Shown piece after piece: positions 19,823 through 30,494 of a stretch of DNA of 64,000 bases. This DNA comes from Sialis fuliginosa (taxonomy: Eukaryota > Arthropoda > Insecta > Megaloptera > Sialidae), in the NCBI GenBank assembly GCA_961205875.1, contig OY540809.1, positions 23,572,267 through 23,636,266 of the forward strand, read 5' to 3'. Within the stretch, counting starts at the first letter, position 1. Every line of letters begins with the position of its first letter. The notes under the pieces were generated by a model. It was not told where the DNA came from and searched no databases. It worked only from the letters and a program-made list of their open reading frames with translations. The translations under genes were made by a program, and so were the position numbers.

Positions 19823-20336
19823 TAAAGTACTGGCAGACTGGCAACAGTCTTGGACAATACCCCACTTTTTTAATTAAATGTAGGTACTAAATTAGAAATA
19901 TTTCTTGATATTTGATTACTGCTATTACTGAATCATAATCTATAGACACGTAACTGTAAAACAGCTTAATTTGATGACAATCGGTCAATGGGTGTCAAAC
20001 TGGTGAACATTTAAACTAATTATTAGTGTAATCTATTTATTAATTATTATATTGTCATAGAATCTGTTTTACATTGTTTATAATTTTACGATTTTATAAG
20101 TTTTGCGTCGTAGTAATTCTCATTTTGAAGTCGTTAGCAAGTGTTCCCATTACTGGATTTACTTAGTTCATTACTGGGGAAAAACAAACTATTTTTTCGG
20201 ACTTTGGTAATTAAACTGATTTAAAGGTAGGTACTTGTTTTATAAGTAACATGAGTTTATGAGAATTACAAAAAAGAAGCCCATCAATCAAATCAATAAA
20301 AGCAGCAAAGGCTGGTGCCAGTACCTTATTATAAAA
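19823..20336 (+). repeat. R1 family repeat, near full length
   Basis: 5' end AGTACTGGCAGACTGGCAAC then AGTCTTGGAC; 3' end GGCTGGTGCCAGTACCTTAT. Internal blocks match the copy at 44704: TGATATTTGATTACTGCTAT, CAATCGGTCAATGGGTGTCA, AATTATATTGTCATAGAATC-like sequence, CGTCGTAGTA and AGCAAGTGT. The two ends are imperfect inverted repeats of about 20 bp. Confidence 0.75.
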
Positions 20337-20506
20337 ATTAAAGGTTACAATTTTGTCATCACGTACAAAATATTATGAAATATTGAGTCAATTATTTTCT
20401 TATAAAAAAAATTATATGTATTTGAATGTAGAACACATTTAATATATATATATTTTTAAAAATAATATATAACTACATTTCCCAGCATTTCTAAAAACTT
20501 TACTAG
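20337..20506. other. AT-rich DNA
   Basis: Contains ATATATATATATTT simple sequence near 20440-20455 and nothing else recognised. Confidence 0.4.
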
Positions 20507-20821
20507 TTAATAAACATTAAACCCTTTAATTATCATACCTGGGTAGTTAGGTTTCGCCCCCACCCCACCTCGCCCTCTTGCACTGTTACAAACACACATA
20601 ATTATATTTCTACTTTTGTTTTCCTCGAGAGCAGTACAAAACCACACCCGGTTGGGCATTACACATAAATAGTTTTTGAACTCGACACAAACCATTCTCT
20701 CTAACTCCGCATAACCATGGCAACAACAGATCTCTGCACAGCTTCTCTGTTCTTCCCAAACAATAAATCTCGAGATTAAACGTGGATTAATTGAATTAAG
20801 TGTGTACAAATATCGATACAA
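20507..20821 (-). other. Unrecognised 104-codon frame in a G+C-richer island (low confidence)
   Basis: The minus-strand frame starts with Met at 20821 and stays open to 20507. It is Cys-rich in the middle (AEICCCHGYAEL) but matches no family I know. The minus strand has CCAG|GTATGA near 20539/20538, a textbook-looking splice donor, so an exon ending there is conceivable. No acceptor with a pyrimidine tract was found upstream. The stretch appears single-copy in the window. Chance openness is at least as likely as a gene. Confidence 0.15.
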
Positions 20822-21554
20822 TGCCGAACGTATGTTTTATATTATATTTGACATTGGATTAACGAAAATTAAACGGTTCTGTCCGAATGGTGCATTACTC
20901 TGACACTTTTTTATGTATTTGAACAACAATTTTACCGATTTAACGTATTTAATAGTTTTGTTTTAGTAGTATTGTTTTTTCTGGTGTTAGATTTTGCGTC
21001 TTTTGAAGGTATTTTGTATGGGAGTTGTTAAAATTGCTAGTCTCGATTCTGCTTGTAATAGTATTATTAGATTTGTTCCCGCGAAACGTGGATTAAAAAG
21101 AATATAATTTCATTTGCTGGGTTTTAAAATTAGCGTTTTATTTGAAATCATTCTGGTCCGTTTGATTTTTATTTTGAATGTTTAATTATGATCGAGTGTA
21201 TACTAATTGTAAAAAAAATGTTACTTAAAATTTGTGGAAAGAAAACTACTTTTTATGGTTAGTATTATTTATCTATTTGTTTCTATTTTGAATATGTATT
21301 GTATAATTTTTGAACGATGGCCGATATTATAAATAATTTGTTCGCAAACAAATGCAAATAAAAAAGTGATGCTTGGAGGTACGCCAATGGGTTCTCCAGA
21401 TATTAAATAAAAACTAATTTTAAGTAAAATCTTAGAAGGGCTGTAGCCCCCTAATGAAAAATTTTCGGCCACATTTTCATATAATGTTTTTTGCTTAAAA
21501 TATTTTTTCTCAATGTACTGTTCAAGTTTGGCACGACAGTGCTGAATCACTTTG
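20822..21554. other. No gene recognised
   Basis: AT-rich. About 21340-21480 has mixed composition without a repeat partner. The frames here have no motif. Confidence 0.4.
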
Positions 21555-21800
21555 TATACATACATAGTATAAAACAGTCTCTCGCCGCGTCTATCTGTCT
21601 GTGCACAATTTTCTCAGTAACTACAGAACGGGTTTTAGGAAGGTTTAGGTGTATAATTTGTGTAAAAAACCATCGTCGGAGAGGTATCTTCGGGTGCACT
21701 GCGTAAATAGTTAACAAGAAAAAACAATGATTAGTATAATAATATTAATAATTTCAGATTAAATTTATATCCTCAAATAACACCGGGTTCAATGCGCTAG
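21555..21800 (-). mobile_element. R4 SINE-like repeat on the minus strand
   Basis: Plus-strand text AACAGTCTCTCGCCGCGTCT, GTGCACAATTTTCTCAGTAA, AGGAAGGTTTAGGTGTATAA and ACACCGGGTTCAATGCGCTA is R4 reversed. The ATTAGTG block is deleted relative to other copies. Confidence 0.7.
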
Positions 21801-22414
21801 TTTTATATAATTTAAATTGTTCTTAAAATTAACTTTATTGATAAAAAAATGTATGTTTAAAATACATTTATACAAAATAATATTTAAAATTAAATAATAA
21901 AATAAAATATAATATGTGTGTAAAGATAAAACGTGAATATATTTATATGTAGATCTATAACCATTTCATTGAATGACTTTAAACGTTGCAAAAAATAATT
22001 AAAATATTATCCCCTCGGGGTAGAAATAATATGTAAAACAAACCCAAACATCGTTAATACAAAATAATAACTTATATCCAATCATACTTCCAACCACCCT
22101 CTAGCAGAGTTCGATTATTCGCCCTTATTGGAATCGGATCAACCCCTAAATAAATCGACTGTACAAAACGCTTGTTACTGTCGCACCTCGGGGGCGAAAA
22201 GAGTTGAATTGAGGCACGGGGGGTTGGGGTAAGGGGTAGGTCACACTCGGTTTGTCGCATTTGCGATAGAGGGCGCTATGAATAACAGTTAAATTCCTAA
22301 TTAAAATCAGAGCAGTTAACACGCGCTCCATCTACGCCCTCTGGCTACGTCTGCCCCCCCATCACCCGTTCTATATATACATATACTCGCTCTTTATACC
22401 CCCTTTGACCAGTG
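21801..22414. other. Unclassified, with a G+C-rich island at about 22072-22420
   Basis: 21801-22010 is very AT-rich. About 22072-22420 contains GTCGCACCTCGGGGGCGAAA, GGCACGGGGGGTTGGGG, TCGCATTTGCGATAGAGGGC and CCATCTACGCCCTCTGG, with no partner in the window. Two overlapping minus-strand frames of about 61 codons have no known domain. It could be a regulatory element or an untranslated exon; there is no direct evidence for either. Confidence 0.35.
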
Positions 22415-22880
22415 GCGTTAAGTGGAGATATGTTGGGAGATGCTGATGTGAATAGATAATTCTTTTAACCATATTTAGCTTGAAATTCTTTGTGTAATTA
22501 AATTATATGGTGTATTATAAACTAGTAGTTCTTAAATGCTAGTCTGGATGTTTGTAAAATATATGTTCTATAATTAATAAATAAAAATATGCATAATGTG
22601 CTAAAATAATAAAAAAACTTTTTAAGAAATTAAAAAAAAAACGTAAGTAAATATTTAGTTTGTGCATAATTATCAGGCGTTTTTTAAACAATATTTATTA
22701 TGAAAAAAGAAACATAAAAATCGAACCCTAACATTTTTAAATGATAATTTCGAATATGAGTATGATTATCGACACGCATTTTTATAACCTAAAAAAATAT
22801 TTTTATTAAAAAAGTAAACAAAACAGCAATTTTTATTAACAAATAAATTAATTAATTAAATAACAAATAATTTTTTTTAA
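22415..22880. other. AT-rich DNA
   Basis: CAGTGGCGTTAAGTGG at about 22413 resembles a lone hAT-like terminus of the CAGTGGCGTA type, but no partner end was found. Nothing else recognised. Confidence 0.35.
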
Positions 22881-23075
22881 ATGATTTTTATATTTCCGTT
22901 TTGAAGTTCATGGTTAGATTCTGATAAAATTTATCAGAAGTAGGTATACACTTTCAAACAAAAAAAACACGTACAAATCGGTTCATATTTGTCGAAGTTA
23001 TGCCCAAACATATATAAAATATATATATTATCGAATTGAGAACCTCCTCCTTTTTCGAAATCGGTTAATTATAAC
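22881..23075 (-). repeat. R5 repeat
   Basis: Blocks AGTTCATGGTTAGATTCTGA, CTTTCAAACAAAAAAAACAC, TTCATATTTGTCGAAGTTAT, GCCCAAACATATATAAAATA and GAGAACCTCCTCCTTTTTCG place this in R5, in the orientation of 32500-32800. Confidence 0.65.
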
Positions 23076-23267
23076 TTATTAACTTTATGGAAAAAATGTT
23101 ATTTACAAAAAAAATTGACAAATTATTTACCACAAGAAATACTTCAGAGATTGACATTACTTTTAATTCATCCTATATAATATACTATTTATTTGACAAA
23201 TATTCAACATTATCAAAGACATAACTAAGACAAAACCTGCATTCAGAATCTAAAACACATATTAAAA

Positions 23268-23514
23268 AATGTCCGGTATTACAGACTAGCTAGCAAATTT
23301 TGTTAACTTGTAACCATTTTCAAACGGGGTATCGAACTTATATGACAGTTCTCTGGGAGTTTTTGACAGATACTTGCATGCGCGATTGGTAAATATACTT
23401 TACTTTAATTATTATTATTTAACTTTCTGTCAAAAACTCCAAAAGAACTGTCATTTATGTTGATACTACATTTGAAATGCTTGGGAGCTAACAAAAAAAT
23501 GCTAACTAGACATT
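23268..23514. mobile_element. R10 foldback MITE, copy 1
   Basis: Inner arms TATATGACAGTTCTCTGGGA then GTTTTTGACAGA, and the reverse complement TCTGTCAAAAACTCCAAAAG then AACTGTCAT. Outer sequence AATGTCCGGTATTACAGAC on the left is partly mirrored by CTAACTAGACATT on the right. A second copy lies at 63058-63347. Confidence 0.7.
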
Positions 23515-23537
23515 AAAGAAATATTGTGGTGTACCTA

Positions 23538-23740
23538 AAATTTTAAGCTTATTTCAGGATTTTTCTTCGTAACACAATAAAATATAATCTTTTTAGTTTT
23601 TTTATATGTTTTTATTTACATCTTAAATTATATAAAAAAATTTTTTTTTAGTAAATTTTATAATACTTTGTGTATTTTGAGATTAAAGTGGACTCGAAAA
23701 AAAAGGTGGTGGGAAGCACTCTCCACTTGTACAGATTTTA
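23538..23740 (-). repeat. R9 repeat, minus strand
   Basis: AAAATTTTAAGCTTATTTCA, TTTTTCTTCGTAACACAATA and AAAGTGGACTCGAAAAAAAA are the reverse complement of 11420-11556. Confidence 0.7.
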
Positions 23741-24551
23741 AACAAAACTTACTTACTTTATAGACTTGTTAATAAAAAAAGGGGGGCTTGTAAAAAAGTT
23801 GAAAAATAAATGTGTTTTTTTTTTCGTAGAAAATTGAGAAAAAAAAATAAGAAATCGTTGATAACAATAAATCATTTTAGGTAATAGTTATTAGTGTGTA
23901 GAACTACGTGTTAAATTTATAGCCCGATTGGTTGATTAGAATTTCGTTTCTGCTCCCCACAAATCGTAAGAAAGTGGTTTCGAGAAAAACCCGTTTAAAG
24001 ATTTAGTAACAGATGTTACACTTCGTAAATGCTTTGAATTTTGCTCTCCAATTTTCACAGTATACTCTCAATATATTATACTAAATATATTATACATTCA
24101 AAATATCTGTCAATATTATGTCAAAAAATCGAATATTTTAAGTCGTCACACCGCAATACTGACTTAATTATTGCCCTTTAAAAATGTCCAGTACCACGCC
24201 ACTGGTTGTGCCGAAATCCCTTACATTCACAACCCCCGTAGCAATTTACACCTCCCCGATTATTATTTTTTTACATAAACATTCTAATGCTGTTGAAAAT
24301 TATATGCGAAATCTCTATTTGCGTTTCAGATTAAACTGCATGCATATTTTGGTAGGGTTGTTTTTTTTAATTATCACTCAATCCTTACCTGCTATTCTTG
24401 GGCACTGTGAATATATAAGACTTCTGTAGTTATTTTTTTATGAAATGTAAACTGCAAGAAGAATGATGAAGGTATTTAAAACATTGAATTTGATTGTAAA
24501 AATCTTAGACAAGGAAACATATAGGACAAATAATATTGTACATTACCAAGC
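23741..24551. other. No gene recognised
   Basis: AT-rich with poly-A and poly-T runs. The 81-codon plus-strand frame at 24184-24429 has a hydrophobic stretch near its end but no family resemblance, and no repeat copy supports it. Confidence 0.4.
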
Positions 24552-26070
24552 TTTGTTACCATATCGCTCTACGAATCATTGACGTATCATTCAAATTTTA
24601 AAATAAATATCCAACGCTAGGAAACCATCGCTACTAGCGCCGCCCAGTGGCGAAAATTAACATTTTTGGGTTTATGTCAAACGTAGATAAATTCAAACTG
24701 TCAAAATTATTATTAAAAAATCTATATAATTTATTGTGACTTATCAATATAACGAATATTTTTGTGACTCACACGAATTTGTATTCCCTCGAGTAATGGC
24801 TAAAAATAAAAGTAGCTGCATTTGTTGTGTACCCAATCAAAAAGTGCATCGCTTTGTTATATACCAGAATTACGTTTTCTTACATTTTAATATGCATTTT
24901 AAAAACTTTGTTTCTTGTACAGCCTACGATCAACGCTGTATAAATTGAAGCTAGAAGTGTAATTTGGTAAAAAAATATTGATTCCTGATTTTTTTACTTA
25001 GTTTTTAGTGCAACATATTTTTTTTAAATATGTATTTCTTCACCCTTATATTGGCTAATATCATTGGTAACGCTATTCATATTTGGTTATATTATGGTTG
25101 ATCTCAATTTTTTGGAGCTTTAGGAAGAATTTAAGCTAAATTACTAGTTTGCGCGATGATGTCCCCCCGAGTTATTCAATTTTTACTGCTTAGGACCGAA
25201 AATTAGCAACGTTTTGGCTTTTTCACTCTGTGAAAGTAGTGTTTTTTGATTGTATTTTATCTAACTGATCTCAATTGATTCGTTTAAGTATCAGTTACAA
25301 ATATCAATCATAATATAACCCTATCGTCGATTTAGATTGTGAAATAAATCAAAAAAACAGGGGGAGGGGAACTTGATGTTCACCTTTTTATCCAATTTTT
25401 AGAGGTGAAGTTATTTTTTTCTTGTTCAGCGGCTCAAAATCTATAAGAATTAACTTAAACATCGTTGTTCCGGAAAATTTCCCATTTTGATCATTTTCTC
25501 TGTTTCATTGGTTGGACTATTCGGAGATATCCGCACTTTTGTAATCCGCCATATACATTTACATTAGACACGCATATCCATGAATCACAATAGGAATATT
25601 TCGCTTTAATATAACATACATAAATTTATGTTCGACCTCCGTAATTTTCGTATTGGATAAAATAAAAAATTTGAAAATAAAAAAAAATAAAAATGCCATA
25701 AAAAAAGTTAATAAAAAATTTAAAAAAATGGTTTTTAAGACCATATATCAACCTAAAGTTTTCCTGAAAATTTCATCCAATTATATGAAGCCATTAAGTA
25801 AAAAAAAAATGTTTTAGATTTTCAAATTTTAATTAATTACAGCTAAAATAATTTTCAAAATTAATTAAAACTTAGTGAAATACTTCTTCAGATAGAGGTG
25901 CATAGATAAAATTTTTTTTAGCGAAATCGAAACATAGGTACACTGCTAATGACACACCCGGCTATCCCGATTATAGTATTTTTGAAAGTACAAACCCAGT
26001 TTTGCCAGTGTCGCTCACTAGGTGGCGACGTGTCGTTTTTGACAGATGGTTTCCTAGCGTCATTTTGTCT
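24552..26070. repeat. Region bounded by an inverted pair; possible worn element
   Basis: CGCTAGGAAACCATC at about 24615 is mirrored by GATGGTTTCCTAGCG at about 26046. Both are followed inward by sequence like GCGCC(G/A)CCYAGTGRCG. This could be the two ends of a ~1.4-kb element. The left part (24640-24700) is related to 30641-30725. The interior is AT-rich and noncoding. Confidence 0.35.
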
Positions 26071-26289
26071 TTAAAAGTATTTCAGTGATAATTGACTAAT
26101 AGAGAAACGTCTATTTGGAACTATCATCTCTTATACATAAGTACCAAATTCAGTTGTAATTTAAAGCATATTTGCATATTAATTTTCAGCTGACGCCTCT
26201 TGGATAATATGGATGGAAATGACGTAAGTGACATTGAAGAAAAGATGGCCGCCGTCAAATTTTTGTAACAGTTTCATATACGGGCTTCT

Positions 26290-26775
26290 TTTTTGTAATT
26301 ATCATGAACTCGTGTTACTAATAAAACAAGCACCTCTTTATTAAATCAATTTAATTACCAAAGTCCGCAATTATAGTTTGTTTTTTAAATGATAGCCTAT
26401 TATTTTGTTTATATTTAATTAGAGAATTAATAGACAAAGTAAAATCAGTAATGGACACTTGCCAATGATTACAAAATAATATGTACTACGACACAAAAGT
26501 TATAAAATAAAGAATCGTAACATTTGAAACAATTTAAAGCAGATGCTATGATAATATAATAATTAGTAAATAGATAACACAAATAATTAGTTTAATTGCC
26601 CACCATTTTAACACCAATCATCAAATTAAGCTATTTTACAGTTACATAAGTGTCTATGGATTATGATTTAGTAATGACAGTAATCAAATATCGGCAAAAA
26701 TTTGTAATTTAGTACATTTAATCAAACAAGTGTCCAAAACTATGATCCAAGACTGGTGCCAGTCTTGAATCATAC
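26290..26775 (-). repeat. R1 family repeat, minus strand
   Basis: Reads GGGCTTCTTTTTTGTAATTA, CATGAACTCGTGTTACTAAT, AAAACAAGCACCTCTTTATT through to AAGACTGGTGCCAGTCTTG. It lacks the ~50-bp outer piece on its left side that the 44704 copy has. Confidence 0.75.
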
Positions 26776-27248
26776 CAAATATTTTTAAATATTTTATTGT
26801 TAGAACATTAGACACACATTTAAAAAATTAATAAATTGAAATATGTAGATATGTCCATAACTTAATTTATCTCAGAGATTCAATTATATTTGATGCTATT
26901 AATTAATTTAAAAATAAAGGTGTTTTTATTATCGTTATATTTCCACACAATCAAATAAAACAATTAGTCTAATTAAAACTTTTTTTATGGAATAGCAGTC
27001 ACGAAAAAATATAAAAATAAACTCAGGTATGAAAATTCAAGTAAACATGTATAGAGTAAACATTAATTAATACAGTTATTTAATAATGTAATAAAAAAGA
27101 AAATATTTTATACATTGTTTCCGGAAATAGAATTTGCTGAAACTGTAGTATGTTATTCATTATGATCTTCTGATCAAAAGTCTCAATACAAAGGACACGA
27201 GGTTCAAAAATCAATGGTTTCGAAATACTGAGCTTCAAAAGATAGATT
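26776..27248. other. AT-rich DNA, nothing recognised
   Basis: No feature. The 64-codon minus-strand frame at 27080-27274 is AT-rich and runs into the foldback arm. Confidence 0.4.
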
Positions 27249-27889
27249 TTTAGTTTTTTACAATATTTTTGCATGCAAGTGAACGACGAAATCGGGTTTA
27301 CGATCTTAATATACGTGTTTAATGGGCTTGTTTTTTGTAATTCTCATGAACTCATGTTACTAATAAAACAAGTAACTCTTTATTTAATCAATTTGATTAC
27401 CAAAGTCCGCAAATATAATTTTTTTTTTTTTAATTATAGTCTTTTATTTTGTTCATGTTTTTCTAATGATTACAAAATGATAAGTGCTACGACACAAAAG
27501 ATATAAAAGAAATAATCGTCAAATTTGAAACAATGTAAAGCAGTTGCTATGATAATATAATAATTAATAAATAAATAAATTATACTAATAATTAGTTTAA
27601 ATGTCCACCATTTTGACATCTATTGGTCGATTGTCATCAAATCACGCTGTAAGACAGTTAAATGTACTTATATAGATTAATATTCAGAAATGGTAGTAAT
27701 CAAATATCAACACATATTTCTAATTCAGCACATTTTATTAAAAAATTGCCATTACTGGGGTTCTTGCCAAGACTGGTGCCACTACCTTATACTGATTTTG
27801 AAAAAATAAATTTAAAAAAATTAAGATCGTAAACCTGATTTCGTCGTTCACATGCATGCCAAAATGCATTGTAAAAAGCTAAAAATCGA
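27249..27889. mobile_element. Foldback arms enclosing an R1 copy
   Basis: The left arm (about 27249-27305) reads TTTTTAGTTTTTTACAATAT, GCATGCAAGTGAACGACGAA and ATCGGGTTTACGATCTTAA. The right arm (about 27818-27889) is the reverse complement: TTAAGATCGTAAACCTGATT, TCGTCGTTCACATGCATGCC. Between them lies an R1 repeat and little else. Confidence 0.75.
27310..27796 (-). repeat. R1 family repeat inside the foldback arms
   Basis: Contains GGGCTTGTTTTTTGTAATTC, TCATGAACTCATGTTACTAA, TGTCATCAAATCACGCTGTA and AAGACTGGTGCCACTACCTT. The outer ~50 bp on the left side are missing, as in the copy at 26290. Confidence 0.75.
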
Positions 27890-28060
27890 AATTTTGAACT
27901 ATATGTTCTATTAATTGTTTTTAAGCGAATTGTTTTATGGATTATAATAAAAAATTTATCAAACATGTTATAAATAAAAAATAACTCTTTTACAGCTGAA
28001 TTTAGGTATAGAACATTATAAAATGTGTTTATAATTGAATAAGCAATTTGAAAATGTGAA
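27890..28060. other. AT-rich DNA
   Basis: Nothing recognised. Confidence 0.4.
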
Positions 28061-28065
28061 AATAA

Positions 28066-28511
28066 ACAGGATGTTGCGTTTGAAAATTTTGAAAAAATAG
28101 GTTCAGAGATTTAATACATCCTGTACAAAGAATATAATTTTGTAAATGTTTGATGTAATATCACAATAATAATTTACTACCTTTAGTAAAGAACAACATT
28201 TTTTTGTTGTAGTTAGAAAATTACAAGGTGTTCAAATATTCCAATTTTCTTACAAAAATGATCATAATTTCTAAACCGCTCAGTACAATTCCACACATGC
28301 TTATATCAAAATACCCAGAAAAATGAATACTTTTAGATAATCAATTTAAAAAATATACTTTGTATTTAAAAAATATAACTGCTTTGACTTGTAACGCACT
28401 TATAGGACACCGTGTTTAAATGTAACTATTTTCAAAATTTGCTACTTCTTTATCCTGACAACTTTTGTATTAAAAGTTTTCTTAATTGATTATAATAAAT
28501 TAAATATTGAA
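28066..28511. repeat. Cluster of CAGGRTGT-type termini (worn elements)
   Basis: CAGGATGTTGCGTTTG (28066), ACATCCTGTAC (28127), ACAAGGTGTTC (28225), GGACACCGTGTTT (28406) and AGACACCCTGTATAC (28501) all look like TA-linked ends of the CAGGGTGTC element type seen at 14981-15925. The outer pair could bound one decayed element; the inner ones suggest nesting. No coding. Confidence 0.4.
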
Positions 28512-28841
28512 AGACACCCTGTATACTGTATAGCTATCTATCAATAGATGTTACTAAACATAGAACAAATTTTCGTTGAATATTTAACTCCTAACAACTT
28601 CCCTCAGTTCTCAACTATCGATACATTTGAAGCAACTAGTACATCTTGTTAGCTCTATTTACGTCACGATAAATTCCGTGAAGTGGAATTGAAATGGAAT
28701 TATTCAGATAGATTCTAGCATGTTTTTACTGAATTTTTTCTTTTTGTTAATGTTCAGCTTCGTTTACAACGATTAATATTAATGCGCATATAAATGCAAA
28801 CACATTGACTCTAAAAAGTTTACAAGTAATATAATATAATA
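28512..28841. other. No feature recognised
   Basis: Single-copy-looking sequence of mixed composition; no open frame of note. Confidence 0.4.
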
Positions 28842-29112
28842 GCGCTGTGCTAGCGTGGACTACGGAATTATTGTTTCAAAAATTTGATATTTTTATTCTA
28901 CACAATTCTTTACTACATTATATTATTCAATATTTAACAATGTAACAGCGTATTACAAAAGAGCACGCTGGCGGCAAACTTTTTACTATTATCGTCACTG
29001 CTTATTCTTTATGTTACCTAACGTAACAAAATATATACTTAAACCTGGACTAAGTGGTTCTCGAGTGATAAACGCACTAACGGACAGACAGACAGACGTT
29101 GCGTTTTATGTG
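28842..29112 (+). mobile_element. R3 SINE-like repeat
   Basis: Head GCTGTGCTAGCGTGGACTAC; body TTCTACACAATTCTTTACTA, CTGCTTATTCTTTATGTTAC and CTAACGTAACAAAATATATA; then GTGGTTCTCGAGTGATAAAC, GGACAGACAGACAGACGTTG and CGTTTTATG. Near full length. Confidence 0.75.
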
Positions 29113-29511
29113 GGTGGGCAAATTAACGGATTTGGTCCGGTTTTAAGCAGACAGTGTCAACAATGCTAAATCAATGAGGACAGTACCTACTGTATTATGA
29201 TGTTAAACTGATAACAAATAGAATTACTTGATACAAATTTTAAAATATATTTATTACAATGAATCAAAGAAAATGAATCATTACATTTGGTACAACCTAA
29301 ATGTGCAAAAAAATATTTTAAGAATTTGATATAAATATATATACAATACATAATTTATTATATATTTCTGCGAACTTTACCCAGCAGCGATATGCAATGC
29401 TAACATTACCCGGGCAGTGTCGACTCACACCATGTGGGCTTTGCCCGTAACATATATAGATTAATTAATTAATATTTTAGGCTTTAGTGTAACGAACGAT
29501 TATCGAGATTT
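29113..29511. other. No feature recognised
   Basis: About 29370-29455 (CCCAGCAGCGATATGCAATG, CACCATGTGGGCTTTGCCCG) is less AT-rich and may be part of another worn repeat. No partner seen. Confidence 0.35.
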
Positions 29512-29772
29512 AAACTAGATAATACAGATTTCTGTTATGACAGGTTTTTAGTTTCTTTACACGCTAGATGCCTACCCAAAAAAATATAACCTAAAATACA
29601 CACTTTTTTTATCTAATCAATTTTCAGGATATAAAGTAACATACATATGTCCTCTCTCAGGATACAAGCTATTTCCCTGTTAAATTTCATCAAGATCGGT
29701 TCAGCAGTTTAGCCGTGTAAAGATTACAAATAGACAAACAGAAAGACAGACATACTTTCGCATATATAATAC
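29512..29772 (+). mobile_element. R2 SINE-like repeat
   Basis: AATACAGATTTCTGTTATGA, TTTCATCAAGATCGGTTCAG, AAGACAGACATACTTTCGCA and a TATATAATACT end. The CCGCGACTTCG head is degraded. Confidence 0.7.
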
Positions 29773-30005
29773 TGGCGCGTTGGACCCGGTGTTACACCTA
29801 AATTAATAAAATATTGAAACCGTAAATTATAGAATTCTTTATTCAATGGCTACTATGTTTTTATATAAATAACATTTTATGCTGTCTGTAACATCATGAA
29901 AAATGATCTAACTTTTGGTGAAAACCGCATTAAAATCGGTTTAGTAGTTATTAAGTTTACTTGTAACATGTAGAAAAATGTAACTTCTTTTTATAGAGGT
30001 AGAGA
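29773..30005 (+). repeat. R4-like repeat, diverged
   Basis: Starts TGGCGCGTTGGACCCGGTGT, the R4 head. Later GGTGAAAACCGCATTAAAAT with CGGTTTAGTAGTTATTAAG echoes the R4 GTGAAAACCGGAATAAA...AGTAGTTACTGAG block. It directly follows an R2 copy. Confidence 0.5.
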
Positions 30006-30028
30006 TTAGTTTGGATTATTAATCTATA

Positions 30029-30401
30029 CAGGGCTTCGAACCGGAACTGAACCGAAAACCGGAAAAACCGTTATTTTTTACCGGAACGAAAACCGGAACA
30101 GAACCGAAATAAAAATATCGGTTTTTACGGTTCAGTACATGTTAAAATACGCGCGTTAACATGATCTTATTTCCCACTTCAATTATCGTTCGGACTATCA
30201 TACAAGTACCATAAAATATTCTAAATTATGGTAGAACATTTTTTTTAATACAGATAATTTTTTTTTTTCAATTAATCACTCGGAGCTGAACCGAAAACCG
30301 AAAAACCCGGAAAAACCGTTATTTTTTGCGGAACGAAAACCGAACCGAAATATATTTTTTTGCTCGAACCGGAACGAAAAAAATAACGGTTCGAAGCCCT
30401 G
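30029..30401. mobile_element. hAT-like MITE, 373 bp, 8-bp duplication
   Basis: Ends CAGGGCTTCGAACCG and CGGTTCGAAGCCCTG. Exact target duplication AATCTATA (30021-30028, 30402-30409). Subterminal ACCGAAAACCGGAAAAACCG repeats on both sides are probable transposase-binding arrays. No transposase. Confidence 0.85.
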
Positions 30402-30494
30402 AATCTATATATTAATACGTGAACATCGAAAATTGTATGTGCATTTTTTTATTATAAAAGAACGTGAATGAAACTTATATCAATCGAAAGATAT

